Below are positions 34,669 to 42,938 of a DNA stretch of 64,000 bases, in pieces. The notes below the pieces were generated by a model. It was given only the letters and a program-made list of their open reading frames with translations. It made no database searches and had not been told where the DNA came from. The stretch's first letter is position 1. Every line of letters begins with the position of its first letter. The stretch lies in assembly GCA_964488355.1 (NCBI GenBank), contig CAZAUJ010000005.1, positions 1 to 64,000 of the forward strand. Direction: 5' to 3'. Both the position numbers and the translations under genes were made by a program. The stretch is from Thermoanaerobaculum sp964488355 (GTDB lineage: Bacteria; Acidobacteriota; Thermoanaerobaculia; Thermoanaerobaculales; Thermoanaerobaculaceae).

Positions 34669-35601
34669 TCAAACGCGCTGGCGTGGCGTAATCTCGTAGG
34701 CCAGCTGATCCCGGGACAAGGTCACCTTGGAGTATGGGGGTACGGAGGTGGTCAACCACACGTTGCCGCCGATGATGGAGCCCCGGCCCACCACCGTATC
34801 GCCGCCCAGGATGGTGGCGCCGGCGTAAACCACCACGTCGTCCTCCAGGGTTGGGTGGCGCTTGACGCCGCGCTGGAGCTTGCCGCGCTCGTCCCGGGGG
34901 AAAGAAAGGGCTCCCAGGGTCACGCCCTGGTAAAGCTTGACCCGGTCGCCAATCACGGCCGTTTCGCCGATCACCACGCCCGTGCCGTGGTCGATGAAGA
35001 ACTCCCGCCCGATGGTGGCTCCTGGGTGAATGTCCACACCCGTTTCGTTGTGGGCGAACTCGGTCATGATGCGGGGGATGAGCGGCACGCCCAACCGGTG
35101 CAGCTCATGGGCCAGCCGGTAAGTGAAAACCGCCTTCAGCCCGGGGTACGCCAGGATCACCTCCTCCAGGCAGGAAGCCGCCGGGTCGCCTTCGTAAGCG
35201 GCCACCACGTCAGAGGCAATCAGCTCCATCACCTGTGGTAAGCGCTCGAAAAAAGCCACCACCACCTCCCCCGCATCGCGGGCGGGCGGCCGCACCACCT
35301 CTCCTCCAGGACGCCTACAGACAGCAGCAAAGGCCTTGGCCACCTCCGTTTCCAAGCGCTTGGCCAAAGCGTAGAGCTGGTCCGCTAGATGCGCGTGCAG
35401 GTACTCGCGATAAAGGGCCTGGTCGCCGAAGTAACCAGGGTAAATGACCTCCTGCAGCCCGCGCAGAATGGCAATGACCTCACGTTTTTGCGGCAGCGGC
35501 TGCTCGCCGCCGTGAAAAAGGGGTTCGCCCCGCTCCTCCACCGTTTGGGTGATGGTTTCGATTGCCCGCATCAAGCGCTGCTTTTGCGCGACGCTCGCCA
35601 C
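34669..35601 (-). CDS. cysE: serine O-acetyltransferase
   Basis: The enzyme activates serine with acetyl-CoA for cysteine synthesis. The 310-residue protein has an N-terminal helical region, then the left-handed beta-helix of hexapeptide repeats. Motifs are MTEFAHNETGVDIHPGATIG, FIDHGTGVVIGETA and YQGVTLGALSFPRDERGK, with the catalytic histidine in IDHGTG. The length and the N-terminal region match the long (EpsC-like) group. I chose the GTG at 35599-35601 because GGGAGG precedes it by six bases and the frame upstream crosses the palindromic promoter. The gene diverges from the kinase gene. Confidence 0.9.
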   Translation of the reverse strand: MASVAQKQRLMRAIETITQTVEERGEPLFHGGEQPLPQKREVIAILRGLQEVIYPGYFGDQALYREYLHAHLADQLYALAKRLETEVAKAFAAVCRRPGGEVVRPPARDAGEVVVAFFERLPQVMELIASDVVAAYEGDPAASCLEEVILAYPGLKAVFTYRLAHELHRLGVPLIPRIMTEFAHNETGVDIHPGATIGREFFIDHGTGVVIGETAVIGDRVKLYQGVTLGALSFPRDERGKLQRGVKRHPTLEDDVVVYAGATILGGDTVVGRGSIIGGNVWLTTSVPPYSKVTLSRDQLAYEITPRQRV

Positions 35602-35618
35602 CTTGATCCTCCCGCTGC

Positions 35619-35643
35619 CATTGTACGCGGGGCGCGTACAATG
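35619..35643. promoter_or_regulatory. perfect palindrome with two divergent -10 boxes
   Basis: CATTGTACGCG (35619-35629), spacer GGG, CGCGTACAATG (35633-35643). Each arm contains TACAAT as a -10 box for the gene on that side (rightward 35637-35642, leftward 35625-35620). In each direction the box ends 18 bases before the start codon. No clear -35 box is seen on either side. It may be a symmetric promoter or an operator over one. Confidence 0.6.
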
Positions 35644-35660
35644 CCCTAGGAGGCGCGGCA

Positions 35661-37325
35661 ATGGTGGGTAAAACCGTGGTGGTGAGCTTCGCCGGTGAGC
35701 GGCGGCCGGTGTTGGCAGGCACAACGGTTTGGGACTTCCTCCAACAGTTTTGGGGTGAGGTGCCGCTAGACGTGTTGGCAGCACTCGTCAACCGCCGTAT
35801 GGTGATGCTGGACTTTCCCTTGCGCGGCCTGCAGGTGGAGCTGGAGGTGGTGCGCGCCGGAAGCCGCCTGGGCGAAACGGTGTTGCGCCGCTCGGCTGTG
35901 CTGTTGCTTTTGGCCGCGGCTGCCGAGCTGTACCCCGAAAGCCGGCTGGTGGTCGGCCAGTCCTTGGGCGGGGGTTACTTCTTTTCCTGGCACTCGCCTG
36001 TACCCCTCACCCAGGAAGTGATGAGCTCGCTTGCCCGGGAAATGGAAAGGTTGTGCAACGATGACGTGCCCCTCACGCGTGCGGTCATGACCTTGGAGGA
36101 GGCGGAAGCCGTTTTTCGCAACCGCGGCGAGCACTCCAAGCTCGCCTTGCTGGCCACGCACCGCTCGTCCACCGTGCCGGTGGTGAGCTGCAACGGCTTT
36201 TTGGACATTGCCCACGGGCCTGTGGCCCCCTCGGCCGGACGCGTTCGTGGCTGGGCGCTGCACCTCTACGAGGACGGCTTGTTGCTGCGCTTTGCCCGCA
36301 ACGGCAGCAGCCCGCCGCAGTCCCCCAAGCCCCAGCCTAAGCTCTTCGCCACCTACCGCGAGACCCGCCAATGGAACGAGGCTTTGGGCATTGCCAACGT
36401 GGGCTCCCTCAACCGCGCCTGCCTTACCGGAGAAATCAGCGAAATCATTCGCGTGGCCGAAGGGTTTCACGAAAAGAAAATTGCCCACATCGCCGATGCC
36501 ATCGCCAGCCGCCGGGAGGCGCGGGTGGTGCTGGTGGCCGGTCCCTCCGCCTCCGGCAAGACCACCTTCATCAAGCGGCTAGGCATCCAGCTGCGAGTGT
36601 GCGGCTTGGTTCCGGTAGGGATTTCACTGGACAACTACTTCGTGGACAGGGACCGCACCCCGCTGGACGAGGAGGGCAAACCCGACTACGAGGCCATCGA
36701 TGCCTTGGACTTGCCTCTCTTTAACCAGCACCTGTCGACTCTGTTAGCCGGCCAAGAGGTGCAGGTGCCCAAGTACGACTTCGTTCGCGGTCGGAGGGCG
36801 GAACCGGAGCGATGGACCACCTTGAAGCTGGAGCCAGGGCAGGTGCTGCTGATCGAGGGCATCCACGCCCTCAACCCCCGCCTCACGGAAGCCGTTCCGG
36901 AAGAAGCCAAGTTCCGCATCTTCATTTCCGCCCTCACCCAGCTCACCCTGGACGACCACAACCGCATCTTCACCGCCGACGCCCGGCTGCTGCGCCGCAT
37001 CGTGCGCGATCGCTTGTTCCGGGGGCACCCGGCAGTGCGCACGCTGGAAATGTGGCCGTCGGTACGGCGAGGGGAGCTGCGCTGGATCTTTCCCTTCCAA
37101 GAGCAGGCCGACGGGATGTTCAACTCAGCGCTGGTTTACGAACCGGCGGTGCTCAAGATCTTTGCTGAGCGCTTTCTCCTGGAGGTGCCGCGGGAGCACC
37201 CGGCCTACACCGAGGCCTACCGCCTGTTGAAGTTCTTGGCCTGGTTCGTGCCGGTGTTCCAGGAAGACGTACCTTCCACCTCCATCCTGCGCGAGTTCAT
37301 TGGCGGCTCCGCCTTCGAGTACTAG
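35661..37325 (+). CDS. TGS-domain nucleoside (uridine) kinase-like protein
   Basis: The 554-residue protein has a TGS-like N-terminal domain (about 1-65), then a region resembling the second additional domain of threonyl-tRNA synthetase (about 90-200, with HSPVPLTQEVMSSLAREM). The C-terminal P-loop kinase domain of the uridine kinase/phosphoribulokinase family has VLVAGPSASGKTTF (P-loop 294-301) and SLDNYFVDRDRTP, and IEGIHALNP follows. This architecture is known in bacteria but its physiological substrate is not settled. A ribosome-binding site AGGAGG precedes the ATG. Confidence 0.85.
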   Translation: MVGKTVVVSFAGERRPVLAGTTVWDFLQQFWGEVPLDVLAALVNRRMVMLDFPLRGLQVELEVVRAGSRLGETVLRRSAVLLLLAAAAELYPESRLVVGQSLGGGYFFSWHSPVPLTQEVMSSLAREMERLCNDDVPLTRAVMTLEEAEAVFRNRGEHSKLALLATHRSSTVPVVSCNGFLDIAHGPVAPSAGRVRGWALHLYEDGLLLRFARNGSSPPQSPKPQPKLFATYRETRQWNEALGIANVGSLNRACLTGEISEIIRVAEGFHEKKIAHIADAIASRREARVVLVAGPSASGKTTFIKRLGIQLRVCGLVPVGISLDNYFVDRDRTPLDEEGKPDYEAIDALDLPLFNQHLSTLLAGQEVQVPKYDFVRGRRAEPERWTTLKLEPGQVLLIEGIHALNPRLTEAVPEEAKFRIFISALTQLTLDDHNRIFTADARLLRRIVRDRLFRGHPAVRTLEMWPSVRRGELRWIFPFQEQADGMFNSALVYEPAVLKIFAERFLLEVPREHPAYTEAYRLLKFLAWFVPVFQEDVPSTSILREFIGGSAFEY

Positions 37326-37888
37326 CGCAGGTCCGATTCGGAAACCTCCAAAGCTAGAGCCGCAGGTGAGGCAAGGGAGGCGGCGTTCAGCACGGCGCCG
37401 GTACGGGCTCCGCGGGCGGACCGGCCGAGCCAGGCCTACCCCGGCCTAGCCCGATGGCGGCGAGACTGCCGGGCGCTTTCCCAGGCAACCTGCTCGCGAG
37501 CCCGCTGGGCCTCCTCCAGGGAGCGGAACGTGAACACGCCGCGCAGGTACCGGCGCGGAAGCAGTCGCCAGGAGCAGGCACAGTGGCGGAGGATTCACTC
37601 GAATCCGCCACCTTGAGCCAACGACAGGCTGCCGTTCTTTTCCCCCACCGAACGGAAGCGCCGGACGCCCACCTCACCCCTCCTCCAAGGCTCGCAGCAC
37701 GCGGACAATCCCAGCTCGATCCACGCAACCAAGAGAGGGCGCGGCAGATGGCCACGCCAACCGCGGCAAAGGCAAGACCAAGCGCCGGCGGGGTGCAGCG
37801 GGCACCGTGCTCGGTCATATCCTAGGAGCGAGCCCAAGCACTTGGAATCCGGGCTAAGAGAGGGTAGCATCGGCTCGAAGGGGGTGTG
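37326..37888. other. 560-base stretch without an intact gene
   Basis: No intact reading frame here has convincing coding features. It holds a leftward gene remnant (37436-37594, listed separately). The longer leftward open frame at 37387-37818 is Cys/Arg/Gly/Pro-rich noise. No tRNA, repeat or terminator was found. Confidence 0.5.
37436..37594 (-). pseudogene. gene remnant with a GVFTFRSLEEAQ motif
   Basis: Read leftward after an in-frame TGA (37597-37595), about 52 residues continue to a TAG (37438-37436). They include RRYLRGVFTFRSLEEAQRAR followed by EQVAWESARQSRR. This pattern (a gly-val-phe-x-phe-arg-ser turn then a charged helix) resembles short proteins found near nucleotidyltransferase or toxin-type genes, but I cannot name it. 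Upstream in the same frame more coding-like text runs to about 37800. It looks like a broken gene. Confidence 0.35.
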
Positions 37889-38230
37889 ATGGCTCGCAGC
37901 AGCAAGCCGAAACCGGTTTACCGTGTTCTTTTCTTGCAGCAAGGCAAGCTGTACGAGATGTACGCCTCGGAGGTGACGTCGTCGGCTTTGCCAGGTTTCA
38001 TTGAGGTGGCCGGCTTGCACTTTTCCCGCAGCGAGATCATTGCCGACCCGAGCGAAGAAAAGCTGCGGCAGGAGTTTACCGGAGTGACGCGCCTGTTCGT
38101 TCCCTACCACTCCCTTGTTCGCATTGACCAGGTGGAGCGAGCCGGCGCCAGCCGCGTTGCCCCAGGCGAGGGGGCGGTCATGCCCTTCCCCTACCCCTTA
38201 GCCGCTCCCAAGCGCCCCGTTGAGCCCTGA
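37889..38230 (+). CDS. DUF1820 family protein
   Basis: The 113-residue protein matches the DUF1820 pattern: YRVLFLQQGKLYEMYASEV, GFIEVAGLHF, DPSEEKLRQEFTGV and VPYHSLVRIDQVE. The family is small, cytoplasmic and of unknown function. An ATG at 37889 (or the GTG just before it) follows a G-rich ribosome-binding site. It converges on the MFS gene with a four-base gap. Confidence 0.85.
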   Translation: MARSSKPKPVYRVLFLQQGKLYEMYASEVTSSALPGFIEVAGLHFSRSEIIADPSEEKLRQEFTGVTRLFVPYHSLVRIDQVERAGASRVAPGEGAVMPFPYPLAAPKRPVEP

Positions 38231-38234
38231 ACCT

Positions 38235-39368
38235 TCAAAGCCACAAAGCAACCAGCGCCGCCACCAGCGCGAGCAGAGCGCAAAGCCAGAGGGGCGCCGC
38301 CACTCCCACGTGGCCAAAGGCCAGCTCCCCGAGGAAGGGGCCGAGGATGCGGGCCAGCGAGCTGGTGGCTTGAAAAGCCCCTAAAGCCCGCCCCTGAGCC
38401 TCCACCGGAGCCCGTTGAGACACCCACGCGGAAAGGGAGGGCTGTACCAGGCCATGACCAAGGGCCAAAAGGGGTAGAATCAGCAGAAGCTGCAGCACAC
38501 TCTGGGTGTGCACCAAAAGAGCAAGCGACAGCACCGAGGTGGAAAGCCCTGCCACGAGCAAATGCTTGGCCCCCCAGCGGTTCGGAAGACGGCGTACCAG
38601 CCCTCCCTGCACCAGCACCGCCACCACCCCCAGGTAGGCGAAAAGCCAAGCCACCCCCTGGGCTGGCAGGGCCAGGGCTGCGTGGAGGAACTGGGCGAAA
38701 GTGACCTCGAAGGCCGACCAGCCAGTGACCATCAGCAAGGCCACCAGCAAAGCGGGAGCCAGGCCCCAGGCTCCCGCCAGCGACCAGGCACGCACGCTGG
38801 TTGGCGCCCGCCGACGGGTTTCCGGCAGCGCCAGAGCGCAGGCGAGCCAAGCCAGGGCAGAAAAGGCCGCCGCGGCGAAACCGGGCACGCGTGGTGAGAT
38901 GGGCAACAGCAGCCCCGCCAGCGCCGGGCCGGCAATGAAACCCAGTCCAAAGGCAGCACCAATCAGGCCCATTCCGGCAGCGCGCTTTTCCGGGGGGGTC
39001 AGGTCTGCAATCACTGCCTGCGCCGTGCCGATATTGGCACCGGCGATGCCAGCCACGATGCGGGCAGCAAAAAGCATGGAAAGCGAATCAGCTAAGGCAA
39101 AAAGCAGATAACCGGCCACCGAACCAGCCAAGGAAAACAAAAGGATGGGCCGGCGCCCCAACCGATCCGAAAGGGCGCCCAAAATGGGAGCAAAGAGGAA
39201 CTGCATGGCGGAAAAGGAAGCCATGAGCAAACCGAACAGCCAGGGAGCCGGGTGGTACTGCTGGGCATAGAGGGGAAGCAGGGGAATGACGATCCCAAAG
39301 CCCACCAAGTCAAGAAAAACGATGGCAAAAAGAATGCCCAAGATGCGCCGGGTCACCTCTCCCCCCAT
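38235..39368 (-). CDS. MFS transporter, tetracycline-resistance (TetA)-like drug efflux type
   Basis: The 377-residue protein has about 12 predicted membrane spans. It begins with VFLDLVGFGIVIPLLPLYA, a typical motif of the drug:H+ antiporter-1 group. The loop 2-3 motif GALSDRLGRRPILL is intact. The substrate cannot be inferred. It sits between the DUF1820 gene (convergent) and the superoxide dismutase gene (same strand, 41 bases upstream). Confidence 0.87.
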   Translation of the reverse strand: MGGEVTRRILGILFAIVFLDLVGFGIVIPLLPLYAQQYHPAPWLFGLLMASFSAMQFLFAPILGALSDRLGRRPILLFSLAGSVAGYLLFALADSLSMLFAARIVAGIAGANIGTAQAVIADLTPPEKRAAGMGLIGAAFGLGFIAGPALAGLLLPISPRVPGFAAAAFSALAWLACALALPETRRRAPTSVRAWSLAGAWGLAPALLVALLMVTGWSAFEVTFAQFLHAALALPAQGVAWLFAYLGVVAVLVQGGLVRRLPNRWGAKHLLVAGLSTSVLSLALLVHTQSVLQLLLILPLLALGHGLVQPSLSAWVSQRAPVEAQGRALGAFQATSSLARILGPFLGELAFGHVGVAAPLWLCALLALVAALVALWL

Positions 39369-39409
39369 GCTGAGACCTTACCACGAGGCAGCGGCTCGCC
39401 CAGCTGGAC

Positions 39410-40144
39410 TCAGCGCTGCCGAGGCGGTGGGGAGCCAGACGCCTCTTGCCAGCGCTGGGCGACAAAGGGCCAGTTGGTCACCTGCCAGAAGGCGGCTACG
39501 TACTCCGCCCGCCGCCACTGGTACTTGAGGTAGTACGCATGCTCCCACACGTCCAGCCCCAGAAGCGGCACGTGGCCCTTGGCCAGGGGCGTGTCCTGGT
39601 TGGGGCTGGTGGTCACCGCCAGCTGGCCGTCGGCCCACACCAGCCACACCCAGCCGCTCCCGAACAGGCCTAGAGCTGCCTTGGTGAACTGCTCGCGGAA
39701 CTGGGTCAGAGAGCCGAACTGGTGGGCGAGGGCCTGGGCGAAGGGGCCCTCCGGTTCCACGGGCGCGGCAGGGGAAAGGCATTGCCAAAACAGGCTGTGG
39801 TTGTAATGCCCGCCGCCGTGGTTGCGCACTACCATGCGGAGGCCCTCCGGCACCAGCTCCGGCTTACTGAGAAGCTCTTCCAGGGAGTGTTGCGCGAGCT
39901 GGGGCGCCTGCTCCACGGCCTTCTGCACGTTGGCCAGGTAGGCCGCATGGTGCTTGTCGTGGTGGAGCCGCATGGTTTCCGCGTCGATATGCGGTTCCAG
40001 GGCATCGTAAGGGTAGGGTAAGGGTGGCAGCTCCAGGGACAAGGGGGAGGGTTTAACCGAACCGGGCGTCGGCATAGAAGGGGCCACCGCCGCCATGGCC
40101 AAAAGCTTGAGCACTTCCCGACGATCCCGCTTTTTCCCGAACAT
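39410..40144 (-). CDS. Fe/Mn superoxide dismutase with a Tat-type signal
   Basis: The 244-residue protein starts MFGKKRDRREVLKLLAMAAV, which contains a twin-arginine and a hydrophobic stretch, so it is probably exported folded. The rest is a complete iron/manganese superoxide dismutase with RLHHDKHHAAYL (metal His61), GGHYNHSLFW (metal His116), WVWLVW and LDVWEHAYYLKY (metal Asp and His). Which metal it uses cannot be told by eye. The ATG at 40142-40144 has AGGAGGA upstream. A secreted form would defend periplasmic components from superoxide. Confidence 0.92.
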   Translation of the reverse strand: MFGKKRDRREVLKLLAMAAVAPSMPTPGSVKPSPLSLELPPLPYPYDALEPHIDAETMRLHHDKHHAAYLANVQKAVEQAPQLAQHSLEELLSKPELVPEGLRMVVRNHGGGHYNHSLFWQCLSPAAPVEPEGPFAQALAHQFGSLTQFREQFTKAALGLFGSGWVWLVWADGQLAVTTSPNQDTPLAKGHVPLLGLDVWEHAYYLKYQWRRAEYVAAFWQVTNWPFVAQRWQEASGSPPPRQR

Positions 40145-40398
40145 CGGTCCTCCTCTCACCGCCTGAAAAACCAAACGCCGGCTGAGTTTGTTCCCCCTAC
40201 AGGTGGAAGAAGCTCAGCGCCTGGCGGGTTGGTTGCCCACCTCCTCCACAAGCGTGGCCACGGCGTTCTCTGGGGCAGAGCTTGCAAGCCGGAGCAACGG
40301 TCTCGCCAGCAGAACGCTGTTTGCGAGCACAACCCCTCTTGCTTGCCACGATCGCAGCCAGGCCTCCCCGCTCCGCAAGCCCCCTTCCGGCGCTCCTG

Positions 40399-40404
40399 TA
40401 CACT
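40399..40404 (+). promoter_or_regulatory. -10 box six bases before the fmt start codon
   Basis: TACACT (40399-40404) is followed by CTGCCT and then the ATG at 40411. No ribosome-binding site precedes the ATG and no clear -35 is found, so a leaderless transcript is likely. The preceding 250 bases back to the dismutase start contain no recognisable gene. Confidence 0.4.
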
Positions 40405-40410
40405 CTGCCT

Positions 40411-41346
40411 ATGCGGGTGGTGTTTTTTGGTACGCCGGAATTTGCCGTTCCCAGCCTCAAGGCGCTGCGACGGGCGGGGCACGAGGTTCTGTTGGTGTTT
40501 TCACGGGAGGACAAGCCCGCGGGGCGTCACCTGCTCATGACCACGCCAGCAGTGGCCGACTTTGCCCGCGCGGTAGGTTTGCCGGTCATGCAAGCGGAGC
40601 GGCTGGGCAACGAGGATGTGGTGCAGCATTTCCGTCAGCTGGGCATGGACGTGGGGGTGGTGGTGGCCTTTGGCCGCTTTATCCCCTCCCGCCTGTTACA
40701 CGTGCCACGCTATGGGTTCGTCAACCTGCACCCCTCCCTTTTGCCCCGCCACCGCGGCCCTGCGCCCATTCAGTGGGCAATGTACAGCGGGGACCGCGAA
40801 ACCGGTGTGACCACCATGCTGCTGGACGAGGGCATGGACACCGGGCCCATCCTCCTGCAGCGGGCCACGCCCATCGATCCCAGGGAGCACGCTCCCCAGT
40901 TGGAGACGCGGTTGGCCCAGCTGGGGGCCGAGTTGCTGCTGGAAACCCTGGACGGCTTGGCCCAACGCCGAATCAAACCAAGGCCCCAGGATTCCTCCCA
41001 GGCCACGGTTACGCCCAAGCTGGAGCGCAAGATGGGCCGGGTGGACTGGAACCTTCCCGCCGAGGAGTTGGAGCGTCGCTGCCGCGCCTTCGATCCCTGG
41101 CCTGGTCTGTTTTGCAACTTCCGTGGCGGGCGCTTAAAGATTCACGACTTGGAAGTGGGCGAGCCACGTCCCGGGGATGAGCCGCCGGGCACGGTACTGG
41201 AGGTGGGCAAGCACGGCATCGAGGTGCGCTGCGGCCAGGGGACCGTGGCCATTCTCACCGAGCTGCAAAGGGAGGGGCGCCGGCGCCTGCCAGCCGACGC
41301 CTTCATTTTGGGTGAGCGGGTGGTCAAGGGTGAGCAGTTCCGCTGA
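40411..41346 (+). CDS. fmt: methionyl-tRNA formyltransferase
   Basis: Fmt formylates initiator methionyl-tRNA. The 311-residue protein begins RVVFFGTPEFAVPSLKAL and has the formyl-transfer motif FVNLHPSLLPRHRGPAP with the catalytic Asn and His. TGVTTMLLDEGMDTGPIL with the catalytic Asp follows. The C-terminal domain is normal. The start fits a TACACT box six bases upstream. It overlaps the rsmB-type gene by 17 bases at its 3' end, the usual fmt-rsmB pairing. Confidence 0.96.
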   Translation: MRVVFFGTPEFAVPSLKALRRAGHEVLLVFSREDKPAGRHLLMTTPAVADFARAVGLPVMQAERLGNEDVVQHFRQLGMDVGVVVAFGRFIPSRLLHVPRYGFVNLHPSLLPRHRGPAPIQWAMYSGDRETGVTTMLLDEGMDTGPILLQRATPIDPREHAPQLETRLAQLGAELLLETLDGLAQRRIKPRPQDSSQATVTPKLERKMGRVDWNLPAEELERRCRAFDPWPGLFCNFRGGRLKIHDLEVGEPRPGDEPPGTVLEVGKHGIEVRCGQGTVAILTELQREGRRRLPADAFILGERVVKGEQFR

Positions 41347-42568
41347 CGCGCGGGCGGAAGCGGTTCGAGTGCTGGCGCGGGTGGAAGCGCACAGGGCCCA
41401 CGCTGCCAAGCTGCTCACCCACGCGGCGCCCCTCACCCGTGAGCTGGTGCTCGGCACTCTGCGCTGGCAGTTGGTGCTGGACCATCTGTTGGTCCCCCAC
41501 CTGCAAAGGCCCCTGAGCTTGCTGGACCCGCCGGTGCGTGCCTGCCTGCGCATGGGCTTGTTCGAAGCCCAACGCCTGGATACGCCCGCGGCGGTGGCGG
41601 TGGCGGAAGCGGTGCGGGTGTGCAAGCGCTTTGTTCCCCGCGCCGCCGGCCTGGTCAACGCCTGCTTGCGGCGCGCGGTGGAAAGCCCTTGGCCCCCACC
41701 CGAGAACGAGAGCCTTCCCCTCTGGTTGCGCTTTTCCCACCCCCAGTGGCTGGTGGAACGCTGGCAGCGGCGCCTGCCGGCGGAGCTGCTGCTGCAGGCG
41801 CTGGCCACGGCGCAGGAGCCGGCCCCTATGTACCTTCTGGCTGAAGTCTCCCAGCTTCCTGCCGGCGTGCGCACCAGCCCGCATCCTTACGTGCCCGGTG
41901 TGCTGCGCGTAGACGAGGGGGCAGGCCTGGTGGCTCAGGCGTTGGCTGCCGGCCAGGCCTATGCCATGGACCCTACGGCCGTGCTGGTGGCTCGGGCGGT
42001 GCCTGCCGGCCAGCGCCTCCTCGAAGTGGCAGCCGCCCCCGGGGGCAAGAGCCTGGTGCTGGCGCTCGAGCAGCCGACAAGCCAACGCGTGGCTTTGGAC
42101 TTGCGGCTTTCCCGCCTGCGCCTGGCGGTGCGGGCAGGGCGTTTGGCCCCTAAACCCCCGTGGCTTTTGGTGGCCGATGGGCGGCGTCCTCCTTTGCGCC
42201 AGGGCCTGTTCGATGCGGTACTGCTGGACGCCCCCTGCTCCGGCACCGGCACGCTGCGCCGCCACCCGGAGATCCGCTGGCGGCTGACCCCAGCTACGCT
42301 TGCAGAAATGGCGAGCCTGCAAAGGGAGCTGTTGGCCTCGGCGGTGGGTTTGCTGGCTCCGGGGGGCTACCTCCTGTACGCCACCTGTTCCCTGGAACCG
42401 GAGGAAAACGAGGAGGTGGTGGCAACCGTGGGCATGCCGGTGGCATCGGTGGCGGCCTCCTTGCCCGAAGCGGTCCCGCGCGTGAATCTGCCTTCGGGTG
42501 GGGTGCTGATACCTCCCGGGCCCTGGGGCGATGGTTTCGTCCTGCACCTCCTGGGCCCGATGTGCTAA
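41330..42568 (+). CDS. 16S rRNA (cytosine967-C5)-methyltransferase RsmB-like
   Basis: The 412-residue protein has an N-terminal NusB-like helical domain (ARVEAHRAHAAKLLTHAAPL) and a Rossmann methyltransferase domain with LEVAAAPGGKSLVLA. The RsmB/NOP2 catalytic loops are LLDAPCSGTGTLRRHPEIRW and YATCSLEPEENEEVV with both cysteines. The likely start is a GTG at 41330, inside the end of fmt. Length and motif order fit RsmB; the related RsmF would be longer. Confidence 0.9.
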   Translation: MSSSADARAEAVRVLARVEAHRAHAAKLLTHAAPLTRELVLGTLRWQLVLDHLLVPHLQRPLSLLDPPVRACLRMGLFEAQRLDTPAAVAVAEAVRVCKRFVPRAAGLVNACLRRAVESPWPPPENESLPLWLRFSHPQWLVERWQRRLPAELLLQALATAQEPAPMYLLAEVSQLPAGVRTSPHPYVPGVLRVDEGAGLVAQALAAGQAYAMDPTAVLVARAVPAGQRLLEVAAAPGGKSLVLALEQPTSQRVALDLRLSRLRLAVRAGRLAPKPPWLLVADGRRPPLRQGLFDAVLLDAPCSGTGTLRRHPEIRWRLTPATLAEMASLQRELLASAVGLLAPGGYLLYATCSLEPEENEEVVATVGMPVASVAASLPEAVPRVNLPSGGVLIPPGPWGDGFVLHLLGPMC

Positions 42569-42616
42569 ACCTGCGGCCGCAGCCGACGTAAGACAGGCAG
42601 CGGGGAGGAGCTAAAC

Positions 42617-42901
42617 ATGCCAGGAAAAGTGGAGCTGGTGGCCCGAATATCGTTCGAGACGGGGATGCCCAAGGCCCATGCGGCTCGGGCGGTGGAGATC
42701 ATCGTGGACGCCTTGCAGGAGTGGGTGGCAGCGGGGGAACGGGTAGCCATCCCCGGCTTGGGAGTGTTTTACGCCAGCGAGCGCGCTGGCCGCAAGGCTC
42801 ACAACCCGCAAACGGGCGAGGAAGTGGAGCTGTCGCCGACCAGGGTGGTGCGCTTCCGTCCCGCCAAGGAGTTCAAGGAGCTGCTCAACCCGGCAAGGTA
42901 A
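42617..42901 (+). CDS. HU/IHF-family DNA-binding protein
   Basis: The 94-residue protein has the HU fold, with ISFETGMPKAHAARAVEIIV and the arm-domain segment GVFYASERAGRKAHNPQTGEE. It is basic and would bend or compact DNA as a dimer. A GGAGG precedes the ATG. It is in the rsmB-nicotinamidase run but does not show a role in it. Confidence 0.92.
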   Translation: MPGKVELVARISFETGMPKAHAARAVEIIVDALQEWVAAGERVAIPGLGVFYASERAGRKAHNPQTGEEVELSPTRVVRFRPAKEFKELLNPAR

Positions 42902-42938
42902 AATAAGCGGCGCGTCCTGCGCGTTGTTATCGTTGGCA

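Noticed and set aside
37387..37818. Leftward open frame of 143 residues in the gene-free stretch.
   Set aside because: Composition is Cys/Arg/Gly/Pro-rich with no motif and no ribosome-binding site. The better coding pattern there is in another frame (37436-37594).
40156..40514. Leftward open frames of 105-108 residues before the dismutase gene.
   Set aside because: Half of each is a shadow of fmt and the rest has no motif. The 40145-40410 interval holds only a likely fmt promoter.
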